Shown: positions 18,807-28,066, numbered from the stretch's first letter. The stretch: DNA of 64,000 bases from Virgibacillus siamensis (GCF_900162695.1 NZ_FUIH01000007.1:2790001-2854000), one strand, 5' to 3'. A program made the numbers and translations. The notes: generated from the sequence alone by a model not told the origin.

Positions 18807-19610
18807 TTACTGATTGGTCAGCATTTTTTCCCGGCGTTTGTATGCCTCGGCCTTATATTTTCTACGCTGTTTCTTGGACATTTTTTTAAATTGTTGCAGG
18901 AATTCCTCATATTTTGGGAGAACTTCGTCAACAGAACCGAAATCCTTCACCATACCATACTCCAGCCACAAAATTTTTTCACAGAACTTTTTCATCTGAC
19001 TGAGTGAGTGACTCACAAAAATCATTGTCTTACCTTTTTCCTTAAATTCGTTCATCTTTTCCAGGCTTTTTTCGGAAAATGCTTTGTCTCCCACTGATAA
19101 TGCTTCATCAATAATCAGGATATCGGGGTCTACATTGACAGAAATAGCGAAACCAAGTCTGGACTTCATCCCGCTCGAATACGATTTAACAGGCTGATCG
19201 ATAAAATTGCCAAGTTCCGAAAACTCTATGATATCGTCTTCCATTTCCTTAATCTCTTCTTTGCTAAAGCCAAGCATCAAACATTTCAGTTCAATATTGT
19301 CCCTACCTGTCAAGTCATTTTTCAAGCCGGATGAAACAGCTATTAGTGCCGTATTCCCATTCACCTGTACAGCACCTGATGTTTCGGGAACGATGCCTGC
19401 AATGATATTGGACAATGTTGATTTTCCGGAGCCGTTAACACCGACAAATCCAACAACATCCCCTCTATATGCCTCAAAACTGACTCCGGTTAATGCATAA
19501 AAGGGTTCTCCATGGCTTCTGGGTGAGATAAGATCCAATATCCGTTCTTTGGAATTTCTGTACAATTTATATTTTTTCGTAACATCTTTTGTAATAATTG
19601 CCTTTTCCAT
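18807..19610 (-). CDS. tagH: Teichoic acid ABC exporter, ATPase subunit TagH
   Basis: ATP-binding subunit of the wall teichoic acid exporter, about 267 aa. Walker A is GVNGSGKST, the signature is YSSGMKSRLGFA, and Walker B is ILIIDEALSVGD. It is as short as S. aureus TarH and lacks the long C-terminal extension of B. subtilis TagH. The C-terminus is strongly basic (MSKKQRRKYKAEAYKRREK). The start may be ATG at 19610 or one of two GTG codons just before it. It lies 15 bp after tagG, so the two subunits are co-expressed. Confidence 0.93.
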   Translation of the reverse strand: MEKAIITKDVTKKYKLYRNSKERILDLISPRSHGEPFYALTGVSFEAYRGDVVGFVGVNGSGKSTLSNIIAGIVPETSGAVQVNGNTALIAVSSGLKNDLTGRDNIELKCLMLGFSKEEIKEMEDDIIEFSELGNFIDQPVKSYSSGMKSRLGFAISVNVDPDILIIDEALSVGDKAFSEKSLEKMNEFKEKGKTMIFVSHSLSQMKKFCEKILWLEYGMVKDFGSVDEVLPKYEEFLQQFKKMSKKQRRKYKAEAYKRREKMLTNQ

Positions 19611-19625
19611 TTTCACCACATACCT

Positions 19626-20447
19626 TTACAAGTAATCAATAAAATGCCTTCTGAATTTGATGTGAATTTTGGAACCAAATAGGAACAATACAATTACAAC
19701 TCCCCAGAAGTAAAGAGTATATTCCCAGTTCGCTGCGAAATACCATCCTGTTCCAAATAATGCCGCCCTGTAGCCTTCAATCAAATAATAAAGTGGGTTA
19801 AGCTTCATGATAAACATGATGATCGGATGGTCACTTAATATTGTAATCGGCCATAGAACTCCGGATAAATACAGCATCATTCGCAGCGTTGAACTTAAAA
19901 ACATATGCACATCCCGGATAATGGTTGATAATGTCGACATAATCAGAGAGAGAGAGAAAATGAAACAAAATGAGGCAACCATAAAATAAATAAGCTGCAC
20001 ATAATATATATTGGCAAAATATCCCGCGAAATTAAAGATAATAATTGCGATTCCCAATAAACCTACATGAATATAGAATTGGGAAAAAATCACAAAGTTA
20101 GGTATAACACTCATTGGAAAATTCATCTTCGACAGCATCTTCAGTCGTGAAAAAATGGACTTTGATCCTTGTAACGTTGAATGGAAGAAAAAGTTCCACA
20201 ATATAAATGCGGCGATCAGCCAAAGCAGGAACGGGACCATTTCCCCTCCAATTTCAATATCACTGCGCTGTCGGATACTTCCAAACACAAACCAATATAT
20301 TACTATCTGAACCAATGGATTTATCAATTCCCACGCCATGCCCAGATAGTTGCTTTTGTTTTTGCTTTTTAATTCATATAATGACAATCGACGTATTAAA
20401 TAAAAGTGTTCAAACTGTTCTTGTATTACTGTAATTGCAGATTTCAT
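19626..20447 (-). CDS. tagG: Teichoic acid ABC exporter, permease subunit TagG
   Basis: ABC-2 type permease of 273 aa with six predicted membrane segments. Conserved features are the N-terminal amphipathic region LIRRLSLYELKSKNKSNYLG, the WELINPLVQIVIYW segment and the NPLYYLIEGYRAALFG loop. It moves undecaprenyl-linked wall teichoic acid across the membrane with TagH. The ATG at 20447 has AAGGGAA at good distance. An upstream in-frame TTG is less likely. Confidence 0.93.
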   Translation of the reverse strand: MKSAITVIQEQFEHFYLIRRLSLYELKSKNKSNYLGMAWELINPLVQIVIYWFVFGSIRQRSDIEIGGEMVPFLLWLIAAFILWNFFFHSTLQGSKSIFSRLKMLSKMNFPMSVIPNFVIFSQFYIHVGLLGIAIIIFNFAGYFANIYYVQLIYFMVASFCFIFSLSLIMSTLSTIIRDVHMFLSSTLRMMLYLSGVLWPITILSDHPIIMFIMKLNPLYYLIEGYRAALFGTGWYFAANWEYTLYFWGVVIVLFLFGSKIHIKFRRHFIDYL

Positions 20448-20495
20448 AAATTGTTTTCCCTTCAAGACAAGCTGTTATGATTTTAACGCGTATAA

Positions 20496-20524
20496 ATTAT
20501 ACAGGCAACTACTATAAAAAACAA
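20496..20524 (-). promoter_or_regulatory. Predicted sigma-A promoter of tagGH
   Basis: On the minus strand: TTGTTT (20519-20524), 17-bp spacer, TATAAT (20496-20501). It is about 50 bp before the tagG start. A CGAAAGTC/GACTTTCG inverted repeat lies further upstream (about 20538-20580), of unknown role. Confidence 0.55.
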
Positions 20525-20615
20525 TATTGTGTGCTCTTTTCGAAAGTCTCTAAAAACCTTGCCGTAGTTCATGACTTTCGGCTATAGTATCGCCAACTTT
20601 AAAAACTGCAAAATA

Positions 20616-20642
20616 ATAAGACTTAACCACACGTGATTAAGC
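20616..20642 (-). terminator. Terminator after the 394-aa CDP-glycerol transferase gene
   Basis: Minus-strand CTTAATCAC-gt-GTGGTTAAG stem (one G-U pair), followed by TCTTATTATTTT. It overlaps the stop codon of the gene. Confidence 0.65.
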
Positions 20643-21821
20643 CCGCTTATCAAAAACTTCATTTACCACACGTTTTGTAGCTTTCCCGTCTTCCAAATAA
20701 CAAAACCTTTCATGGAACGCCTTCGCTATTTCCGACGGTGTATATCCATTTTGCTCTATATTTTTGACAACATCCACTATTCCCCCGGTCGTTTTCACCA
20801 ACGGACCGGGAGCCTTCTGTTCAAAATCAAAATAAAAGCCGCGCAGTTTATCCCGGTATTCTTCCAAGTCGTATACAAAAAAGATGATTGGTCTTCTTAA
20901 TATAGCAAAGTCAAAAAACACGGATGAATAATCTGTTACAAGCATATCCGCAATCAAATAAAGATCCCTGATATCTTCGTGGAACGTCATATCATATACA
21001 AAACCATCATATGCACTTAAATCAAGATTTTCTGCCACCAGATAATGTAGCCGAAGCAGAATAATATAGTCCTTTCCCAATTCCTTTTGCATCATTGCAA
21101 GATCCATTTCGATATCGAGTTTATATTTGCCAACACCATAATATTGATTATCACGCCAGGTAGGCGAATAAAGTATAACCTTTTTATCTGTTGGAAGGTT
21201 GCAACGTTTTTTGATTTCAGCGATGGTTTTAGCATTGTTTGCATTGACTAGAAAATCGTTCCTTGGATACCCGGACTCAATCATTTTTTTATTAAAATGG
21301 AATGCCCGCCTGAAAATTTCCGTTGAATAATGGTTGGGAGATATAAGATAGTCCCATTTACTAGCTGATTTTATAAACGCCTTCTTGTACACCTCAGTAT
21401 CTGAACCGGCCATGTGAACCTCATCCATGTCTAAGGCAAGCCGTTTCAAAGGCGTTCCATGCCATGTTTGTAAGTAAACCGTCTTCTTTGGTTTTGGAAC
21501 CCAAACAGGCAATCTGCTGTTATACACCCAGTACTTGGCGGAGGTCATTAGAAAAAGCCACTTAATTGATAACCGTTTTACTTGCAAGATATTATGATTG
21601 GCAAAAATATGCCGGTAATTTTTATCAACGCTCCAGTACATGGTATAACCTTCATGATATTTATGAATGTATTCATAAATTGCCCTCGGATTATCACTGT
21701 ATTGCTTCCCCAGAAAGCTTTCAAAAATTATCAGTTTATCGTTCTTCGGCAACACAGTACCGAAAAAGGCAAATGTCAGCTTATACATTTTAAATAAAAT
21801 TCTTACTACCAGTTGTTTCAT
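20637..21821 (-). CDS. CDP-glycerol:poly(glycerophosphate) glycerophosphotransferase family protein
   Basis: TagB/TagF-family enzyme, 394 aa. The signature blocks are LQTWHGTPLKRLALDMDEV with the conserved His, SPNHYSTEIFRRAF, ILYSPTWRDNQYY, LLRLHYLV with a second conserved His, and VTDYSSVFFDFAILRRPI. A membrane-associating N-terminus (VVRILFKMYKLTFAFFG) precedes the domain. It uses CDP-glycerol (made by TagD) to add glycerol-phosphate to a lipid-linked chain. WHGTPLK resembles the elongating TagF/TarF branch more than the TagB primase (WHAAG) seen at 26 kb. AGGGA precedes the ATG. Confidence 0.88.
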   Translation of the reverse strand: MKQLVVRILFKMYKLTFAFFGTVLPKNDKLIIFESFLGKQYSDNPRAIYEYIHKYHEGYTMYWSVDKNYRHIFANHNILQVKRLSIKWLFLMTSAKYWVYNSRLPVWVPKPKKTVYLQTWHGTPLKRLALDMDEVHMAGSDTEVYKKAFIKSASKWDYLISPNHYSTEIFRRAFHFNKKMIESGYPRNDFLVNANNAKTIAEIKKRCNLPTDKKVILYSPTWRDNQYYGVGKYKLDIEMDLAMMQKELGKDYIILLRLHYLVAENLDLSAYDGFVYDMTFHEDIRDLYLIADMLVTDYSSVFFDFAILRRPIIFFVYDLEEYRDKLRGFYFDFEQKAPGPLVKTTGGIVDVVKNIEQNGYTPSEIAKAFHERFCYLEDGKATKRVVNEVFDKRA

Positions 21822-21851
21822 ATATAATCCCTGCTTATTAAGTCAAATTAC

Positions 21852-24383
21852 TCAGTCCAATGTACGATAGAAAGATGCCATGGCTTCCTCATTAAACCGG
21901 TTCACATCAAAACGGGTTGGTTCTTCATTCGTTTGAATAACGGATTCCATCCCGGATACAAGCCCGGCAACAGAATTCTCAACCAGTTTCCCATACTTCC
22001 CATCTTCCAGTACATACCTGCTTGCTGTAATGTCAGTTGAAATTGTATGGAGACCGAGCGTTAACGATTCAAGCAGGACAAGCGGATGACCCTCATAGTG
22101 TGATGAAAGTACAAACGCGCTACATTGTCCCATCAAATAAAATGGGTTTGACTTGTGTCCTACAAGGTAGACAGCGTCCTCCAGGTCATACTCTTTTATA
22201 AGTGCTTCCAATGTTTTTCTGGCTGGTCCTTCGCCAATAATATAAAGTCTTGTCTTGTCATATCTTTTATGCACCTCTGCGAATGCTTCAATCAACTGGT
22301 CCTGACCTTTTTCAGGTGACAGTCGCCCCATGTTCACAAAATTACAATAGTCTTCGCTCTTGTCCGGTACAGGAACATCATATAATTCATTATTACTTTT
22401 TACATTTACAAGCACCGGTTTGTTTTGTTTCATATAAACTTCACTGTCATCATTTGAGAGCCTTCTGATCTTTTCAGTGTTAATGGAATTGATCAGGTAA
22501 CTGACTTTCGTGTCACCAATATAGTCTTTCAGCTTCTCTTTATTCACTTCCATGGTTGCCTCTGAAACACTGATTAATTCATCAAAATATTTATAAAGTG
22601 AAAAAACACCTCTTAAATTAATGAAATGCGGATTTCTTCCGTTCACATGACGATACATATCGGACATCATATCACTATGCAGAATAATCATTTTCTTCCC
22701 AGCATCCCCGGCAAGCAGTACACTTGGCCAGAACATAGCGTATCCACTGAAATCAATTGCATAATCAAATTCAGATAAACCAACAATGCGCTTGTATTCT
22801 CGTTCATACATATCCCCAGGGAACATACGTTCCAGGTAATCTGCTGTCAGTCCTCTGTTTTTCGTAACATAATTCCGATAATCTTCAGCCATGGTCTGAC
22901 TAATCCGGCCTGACTTAAACACAATTCTTGCATTGGTATTGATACGCAATAGATTATCTTTAACGTACTGTTTATTACTGTAGTTAACGAGTACTGTCAC
23001 ATCATACTTTTTATAATCAATATTATCCAATAGGTTCAAAACAGACCCGGTAATTCCGTTATTTTGTAATCCACCCGGATAAATCAAAATCTTTTCCTTA
23101 TCAGACTTTGGCATGATTGCGTGTTTATCTTGCCTTTTCTTTGCCAAATCAAAAACATGCTGAACCACTTTTTCAGTAACATGCCCGTAATCATGGTAGC
23201 AATACGTATCAACAAATGACTGATATACTTTTTCATATTTCATCTGCACGTTTTCAATATGATCAATACTGCTCATTAGTTCATTTATATCCGTACAGAT
23301 TGGTCCCGGTAAATTATCTGTATCAATATACATTCCGCGGTTTTCATTGTAATCATCATAATCCCACATATAAAACAAAATTGGTTTCTTCGTTACAAGG
23401 TAATCAAAAAAGATACTGGAGTAATCTGTAATTAAAATATCTGTTACAGATAAAAGCTCATTCGTTTCAAACGTGTCAGGAATCAATTTCCCCGCAAGTT
23501 CGGGTTCTTCAACAGCATACTTGTACAAAAACGGATGGACTTTCACCAAAATTTTATACGTTTCCCCAAACTTTTCTTCCAACTTGTTAATATCACCGTA
23601 TATCTGCTCAATGTCATTTCTCGGCTGGGAAACTGCATCACCTTTCCATGTTGGTGCGTACAGGATCACCTTTTTATTATTCAGTTTGATTCCTTCCTCT
23701 TTCAATGCACCTTCAATTTCCAGCCTATCCGTATTGACGGTCAAATCGATCCTTGGATAACCTTCTTCAATAATCGATCCATTATATAAATTTTTCAGCT
23801 TAAAACCATTTTTTAATATTTCAGTTGTAAATTTATTCGGACTTAAGAGAAATTTTGCACTCAGGAAATTACGAAGCACATTACTAGTACCCGTAGGAGA
23901 TCCTTCAATATCAAAGCCCATATGTTTCAATGGGGTACCATGCCATGTATTTGTGTAGACCTGTCCTTCTTTAACAGTATATATATTTGTAAACGTGGAA
24001 TTATTGAATAAATACTTGCATGTTGCAAGATACTTGAAATACTGATCGCTATTTTTCAGTACAAACTTGACATTATGAAAATCTTTATATGTTTTTTGTA
24101 ACTTTTTCAGGTAATCTTTATCCGAAATCGACCATACATGAACCAGATCCTTCCATTGGTGCTCTTTCAACAAATATTTAAAAATAGCGTAAGGACTGTC
24201 GGTCATTGATTTTCCATCTCTAGTTTCAAAAAAAACATAATTATTTTTAATAGGAAGCTGCTTATACCACTTTGAATATTTCGCTCTTCTATTATAGTCC
24301 CTGCTCTTTATATAATTTTTTACTGGACTCAGAAAAAATTTTGCACGTCTTTTTGTTATTTTCTTCATTGTATTGGAATCCAT
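21852..24383 (-). CDS. CDP-glycerol glycerophosphotransferase fused to a GT4 glycosyltransferase
   Basis: Two-domain protein of 843 aa. Residues 1 to about 420 are a TagF/TarF-like glycerophosphotransferase: NTWHGTPLKHMGFDIEGSP, LSPNKFTTEILKNGF, ILYAPTWKGDAV, LVKVHPFLYKY and ITDYSSIFFDYLVTKKPI. Residues about 430-843 form a GT-B glycosyltransferase with VNMGRLSPEKGQDQLIEAF and HYEGHPLVLLESLTLGLHTISTD. Chain extension and glycosylation of poly(glycerol phosphate) may therefore be done by one polypeptide, as if TagF and TagE were joined (inference). AAGGAGAG precedes the ATG. The gene upstream on the opposite strand is a sulfotransferase. Confidence 0.9.
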   Translation of the reverse strand: MDSNTMKKITKRRAKFFLSPVKNYIKSRDYNRRAKYSKWYKQLPIKNNYVFFETRDGKSMTDSPYAIFKYLLKEHQWKDLVHVWSISDKDYLKKLQKTYKDFHNVKFVLKNSDQYFKYLATCKYLFNNSTFTNIYTVKEGQVYTNTWHGTPLKHMGFDIEGSPTGTSNVLRNFLSAKFLLSPNKFTTEILKNGFKLKNLYNGSIIEEGYPRIDLTVNTDRLEIEGALKEEGIKLNNKKVILYAPTWKGDAVSQPRNDIEQIYGDINKLEEKFGETYKILVKVHPFLYKYAVEEPELAGKLIPDTFETNELLSVTDILITDYSSIFFDYLVTKKPILFYMWDYDDYNENRGMYIDTDNLPGPICTDINELMSSIDHIENVQMKYEKVYQSFVDTYCYHDYGHVTEKVVQHVFDLAKKRQDKHAIMPKSDKEKILIYPGGLQNNGITGSVLNLLDNIDYKKYDVTVLVNYSNKQYVKDNLLRINTNARIVFKSGRISQTMAEDYRNYVTKNRGLTADYLERMFPGDMYEREYKRIVGLSEFDYAIDFSGYAMFWPSVLLAGDAGKKMIILHSDMMSDMYRHVNGRNPHFINLRGVFSLYKYFDELISVSEATMEVNKEKLKDYIGDTKVSYLINSINTEKIRRLSNDDSEVYMKQNKPVLVNVKSNNELYDVPVPDKSEDYCNFVNMGRLSPEKGQDQLIEAFAEVHKRYDKTRLYIIGEGPARKTLEALIKEYDLEDAVYLVGHKSNPFYLMGQCSAFVLSSHYEGHPLVLLESLTLGLHTISTDITASRYVLEDGKYGKLVENSVAGLVSGMESVIQTNEEPTRFDVNRFNEEAMASFYRTLD

Positions 24384-24665
24384 TTATGTCTCTCCTTACA
24401 AGGGTGTGTACATTGTCATAATTTCCAAACATCATTACATTATAATATTGATAGTAATTATTTTAAACTTTTTTGTCAAAATAAAACAGATTACATTTTT
24501 ATAACAGTATAATGATACATAAATATTTTGTCGCTATATCCTCATAAATTGTGGGGATTAGTCGAAGGGATATGTGGAGAAGTTGACATTTCCAATATAA
24601 CATGTGTATTTTTAGTTATAACCGTACTAAAAGAAATCGATATAATTTTAGGAGGAGTATATTCA

Positions 24666-25529
24666 ATGGCATTGTTAAAAAAGAGCGAAGATAAACGAAC
24701 AGCTCCATATAGTAAAGCAGTAACCATTCTTGGGTCCGGAAGATGCGGTACCTCCATGGCTTCCCGTTCCGTCAACCTTATAGGTGTTGACTTGGGCGAA
24801 GGCTTTGTCAAGCCAAATAAGACAAATCCCAAAGGGTTCTGGGAACACAGAAAAATTGTAAACATCCATAAAGATATCAAAAAAGAACTTGGGCCATATC
24901 CATTTCCTAAGGGCTGGAAAGATTATGAAGAAGTTATTCCACATAAGCAAAAAATGAAAAGCTTGTTAGTCGATGAGTTCTCCGGGAAAGCTCTATGGGG
25001 ATGGAAAGACCCCCGAACAACAGAAAGTCTTGCTATGTGGAAAGAAATCCTATCTGAACTGAATGTGGAAGGCAACTTCCTTCTTATGATCCGTAACCCT
25101 GTTGATGTTGCAGCATCATTCAAAAGAGCATACAACCGGAAAGAAGATGCTGCACTGAATCAATGGCAAATCCGGACACTGTTATCTCTAAAAAATACGG
25201 TTGGACAAAACCGCATTATTATCGATTATGATGATTTTATTGAGGACAGTTTCGGTACATTGAAGCGCATTTCTGATTCGTTCAGCCTTCCTTGGACTTT
25301 CGATGAAAACAGATTGCAGGAAGAATTGGATTCATTTATTGATCCAACACTTAGACACAGCAGAACGACACTGAAAGAACTTGATAAAAACACTGAAATA
25401 GACAAGGATATTAAAAAGCTGTATAAATTGGCATTAAAAGCTTCGCATGATCAGGAATTTCTTAATTCAAGCAAATTTTCAAAGCAAATTGATAAGCTAT
25501 ATAATGCATATATGAAAAAACACGGATAA
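24666..25529 (+). CDS. Sulfotransferase-family protein
   Basis: Protein of 287 aa with the P-loop-like PAPS-binding elements of sulfotransferases: ILGSGRCGTSMASRSVNLIG at the N-terminus (5'-phosphosulfate loop) and LLMIRNPVDVAASFKRAYNR in the middle (3'-phosphate-binding Arg/Ser). WGWKDPRTTESLAMW lies between. No signal peptide or membrane segment, so it should act in the cytoplasm, on a nucleotide sugar or lipid-linked polymer before export. AGGAGG precedes the ATG at 24666. The longer open frame upstream has no ribosome binding site. The acceptor is unknown. Confidence 0.82.
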   Translation: MALLKKSEDKRTAPYSKAVTILGSGRCGTSMASRSVNLIGVDLGEGFVKPNKTNPKGFWEHRKIVNIHKDIKKELGPYPFPKGWKDYEEVIPHKQKMKSLLVDEFSGKALWGWKDPRTTESLAMWKEILSELNVEGNFLLMIRNPVDVAASFKRAYNRKEDAALNQWQIRTLLSLKNTVGQNRIIIDYDDFIEDSFGTLKRISDSFSLPWTFDENRLQEELDSFIDPTLRHSRTTLKELDKNTEIDKDIKKLYKLALKASHDQEFLNSSKFSKQIDKLYNAYMKKHG

Positions 25530-25543
25530 AACAGTCTATATTC

Positions 25544-25588
25544 AGCACTACCCGGGTCAGTTTATTGAGCACGGATAGTGCTTTTTTA
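25544..25588 (+). terminator. Terminator after the sulfotransferase gene
   Basis: AGCACTAcCCG and CGGaTAGTGCT form a stem with one internal mismatch and a loop of about 19 nt, followed by TTTTTT. Confidence 0.75.
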
Positions 25589-25681
25589 TTAGCAAACAAT
25601 AGGACTAACAATAAATACAAGTTTCTATTTTTATAACTTCATTGTATAATAAAACATGGTATCATTGAATTGATATTTGTT

Positions 25682-25714
25682 TGTTAATTTATTGTAAAGG
25701 GAATATAGTATAAT
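25682..25714 (+). promoter_or_regulatory. WalR-type direct repeat and -10 box upstream of tagD
   Basis: TGTTAA-tttat-TGTAAA (25682-25698) matches the WalR (YycF) consensus TGTWAH-N5-TGTWAH. It ends 10 bp before TATAAT (25709-25714), where an activator would overlap a poor -35. In B. subtilis tag genes are known targets of WalR and PhoP. Regulation here is inference from the motif. Confidence 0.5.
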
Positions 25715-25751
25715 TAAAATATATAGCAATCATATACGGAGGTTATTTATC

Positions 25752-26150
25752 ATGAAAAAGGTAATAACGTATGGAACATTCGACTTGCTCCACACCGGAC
25801 ATATTAATATTCTGCGTCGTGCAAAAGAGCTTGGCGATTATTTGATCGTTGCCATTTCAGCTGATGAATTTAATGCTATTAAAGGAAAAGAAGCTTACTA
25901 CAGTTTCGAACAGCGTAAAGCAATTTTGGAAGCTGTCCGTTATGTGGATGAAGTAATTCCGGAATACAATTGGGAACAAAAAGTGGAAGACGTTCAAAAA
26001 CATGATGTGGATGTATTTGTTATGGGAGACGACTGGACCGGCAAATTTGACTTCCTGAAAGAATATTGTGAGGTTGTCTATTTACCGAGAACCGTCGGGA
26101 TTTCAACAACAAAAATCAAAAAAGATTTAAATATGTCGAACAATGGCTAG
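25752..26150 (+). CDS. tagD: Glycerol-3-phosphate cytidylyltransferase TagD
   Basis: Makes CDP-glycerol from CTP and sn-glycerol-3-phosphate for wall teichoic acid. 132 aa, the standard length of this small Rossmann-like nucleotidyltransferase. The HxGH motif is in GTFDLLHTGHINIL, and the second nucleotide motif is RTVGISTTKIK. ACGGAGG lies before the ATG. The stop overlaps the tagB start by 8 bp, so the two are coupled. Confidence 0.96.
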   Translation: MKKVITYGTFDLLHTGHINILRRAKELGDYLIVAISADEFNAIKGKEAYYSFEQRKAILEAVRYVDEVIPEYNWEQKVEDVQKHDVDVFVMGDDWTGKFDFLKEYCEVVYLPRTVGISTTKIKKDLNMSNNG

Positions 26151-27327
26151 GGACTTTTTCATCTCGTTGTACCTTTCTGTCTTTTCTATTATTTTTAATA
26201 TCTTTAAAATATTTCCTCAAAAGAAGAAAACAGTTTTTGTTGCTTCATTTGGGGATAATATATTGTTTACACTGAAAGAATTGGAAAGACAGGCGGAAGA
26301 CCAGGTTGTCATCCTGAAAACCTCCCAATGCAAGACAGATTTTGGTTCAGAACGATTAACACTTGATTTTGAAACAGCAAACATATTGGATTGGTTCCGT
26401 TCTGTTTACCATCTTGCGACATCACGAAAAGTCATCGTGGATAATTATTTTGCTTTTTTAGCCGTCACCAATTTCAGTGCAAATGTAAAGTGTGTGCAAT
26501 TATGGCATGCTGCCGGCGCCATTAAACAATTCGCATTGAAAGATCCATCCGTTGAAAATCGAACAGCTGCCGCATATAAACGGTTCAGAAGGGTTTATAA
26601 CCGGTTTGACCATGTTGCAGTGGGATCTGAACGGATGGCAGCGATTTTCAGGGAGAGTTTTGAAATCAATAATGACCGGATTTTACGAAGCGGCATCCCA
26701 AGAACCGATTTCTTCTTTGACGACGCTAAGATTAAACAGGCTAAAAAGCTTGTTGTAACGGAATACCCTGCCATGCATGGTAAAAAGGTAATTTTGTATG
26801 CTCCAACATACCGGGATGACGAATTAAATGTAAGTGAATTGCATTTAAACATTGATAAGATGTATCGGGCATTTAAAGGGGAATATATACTGATGCTTCG
26901 GCTGCATCCGGCGGTTAATGGGAGTTTTCAAAATAAATATCCGGGTTTTGTCGTGAATGTTTCCAGCTATGCTAATATCAATCATTTATTGGTGACAACG
27001 GATATTTTAATTACCGACTACTCGTCCATTCCATTTGAATTTGCCTTGTTGAACAGACCAATGATATTTTTCGCGTATGATCAAGAAGTTTATGCTAAGT
27101 CACGCGGTTTCTGGGAGGATTATGAAGTTCTTGTACCCGGTCCTGTTGTAAAGACAACTCGGCAAGTGATTGACATTATCTGCAATGGGAAATATGACTT
27201 GGAGCGTATACAGCGATTTGCCGAGACTTGGAACCAGTATTCGAACGGAAAATCAAGTGAGAAGCTTGTTCACAGCCTTTATAGAGAACACGCCAATGTG
27301 AAGTCAGTTGTGAAGGCACAATCGTGA
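26143..27327 (+). CDS. tagB: TagB-like CDP-glycerol glycerophosphotransferase (teichoic acid primase)
   Basis: Adds the first glycerol-phosphate to the ManNAc-GlcNAc-PP-undecaprenol linkage unit. 394 aa with an N-terminal amphipathic/hydrophobic segment (FFISLYLSVFSIIFNIFKIF) for membrane binding. Blocks typical of the TagB branch are CVQLWHAAGAIKQFALKD with the catalytic His, VAVGSERMAAIFRESF, ILYAPTYRDDELN, LMLRLHPAVNG and ITDYSSIPFEFALLNRPM. Translational coupling to tagD places product and user of CDP-glycerol together. Confidence 0.92.
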   Translation: MARDFFISLYLSVFSIIFNIFKIFPQKKKTVFVASFGDNILFTLKELERQAEDQVVILKTSQCKTDFGSERLTLDFETANILDWFRSVYHLATSRKVIVDNYFAFLAVTNFSANVKCVQLWHAAGAIKQFALKDPSVENRTAAAYKRFRRVYNRFDHVAVGSERMAAIFRESFEINNDRILRSGIPRTDFFFDDAKIKQAKKLVVTEYPAMHGKKVILYAPTYRDDELNVSELHLNIDKMYRAFKGEYILMLRLHPAVNGSFQNKYPGFVVNVSSYANINHLLVTTDILITDYSSIPFEFALLNRPMIFFAYDQEVYAKSRGFWEDYEVLVPGPVVKTTRQVIDIICNGKYDLERIQRFAETWNQYSNGKSSEKLVHSLYREHANVKSVVKAQS

Positions 27328-27351
27328 CAAGACACTTTTTTACAAAGTTAT

Positions 27352-27388
27352 CCCGTATTAACTTATTGTTGATATGGGTTCTTTTTTT
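27352..27388 (+). terminator. Terminator after tagB
   Basis: CCCGTAT and ATATGGG stem (one G-U pair), followed by TTCTTTTTTT. Confidence 0.65.
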
Positions 27389-27440
27389 ACCTTGAGTCAG
27401 ATGCAACAAATACCTTGCACTTACCTGGAGGAATGATTGA

Positions 27441-28031
27441 ATGAAAATCAATGATATACCAACTTATTATCAATATCCGGAATTACCGACCGGTTGTGAA
27501 GCGACTGCCTTAGCCATGCTGTTGAATTGGGCAGGCATTGATGTCAGCAGATATGACATTGCAGATGCCATGCCGAAAGGAGATAAAGTACGTTTTCTGG
27601 ATGGCAAATGGAAAGGTGCGAATCCGAATGTTAATTTCGTCGGAGATCCGTACTCAGACGATGGCAGCTTTGGTGTGTTTGAAGGTCCGATTTTAAAAAC
27701 AGCGGAAAATTTTATGCCTGGTAAAGCGGTGGATTTGACCGGAAAGCCATTTGAAAAGCTGCTTGATATCGTACGGAATGGAACCCCTGTTGTCACCTGG
27801 ACCACGCTTGAACAAAGAGAAACCTTTCACAGTAAGACATGGTCTGATCCGGATGGAAATATTATTAACTGGTTTCGTTTTGAACATGCGGTATTGATGA
27901 TTGGTATGGATGAGAAGCAAGTCATTGTGAATGATCCGCATACCGGCCGTGAGGAACATTATGACCGTGTTCTTTTTGAGAAAAACTGGGAATCAATGGG
28001 CGGCCGTGCTGTGACATTGGATATGAAATAA
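27441..28031 (+). CDS. C39-like cysteine peptidase family protein
   Basis: Cytoplasmic-looking protein of 196 aa (Peptidase_C39_2 type). The probable catalytic Cys is in PTGCEATALAMLLNW, the His in FEHAVLMIGMD, and the Asp in VNDPHTG. No signal peptide is visible, although many relatives are exported. Its substrate is unknown. It follows tagB but has its own ribosome binding site (TGGAGG) and is bounded by terminators on both sides, so it is probably monocistronic. Confidence 0.75.
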   Translation: MKINDIPTYYQYPELPTGCEATALAMLLNWAGIDVSRYDIADAMPKGDKVRFLDGKWKGANPNVNFVGDPYSDDGSFGVFEGPILKTAENFMPGKAVDLTGKPFEKLLDIVRNGTPVVTWTTLEQRETFHSKTWSDPDGNIINWFRFEHAVLMIGMDEKQVIVNDPHTGREEHYDRVLFEKNWESMGGRAVTLDMK

Positions 28032-28062
28032 CCCGGAGCTTAAATTACGCTCCGGGTTTTGT
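28031..28062. terminator. Bidirectional terminator
   Basis: CCCGGAGC and GCTCCGGG form a perfect 8-bp stem followed by TTTTGTT. It lies between convergent genes and just after the stop of the C39-like gene. Confidence 0.85.
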
Positions 28063-28066
28063 TATA

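Noticed and set aside
20530..20600. Riboswitch upstream of tagG
   Set aside because: An inverted repeat CGAAAGTC/GACTTTCG is present, but it lies upstream of the best promoter and matches no riboswitch core that I know.
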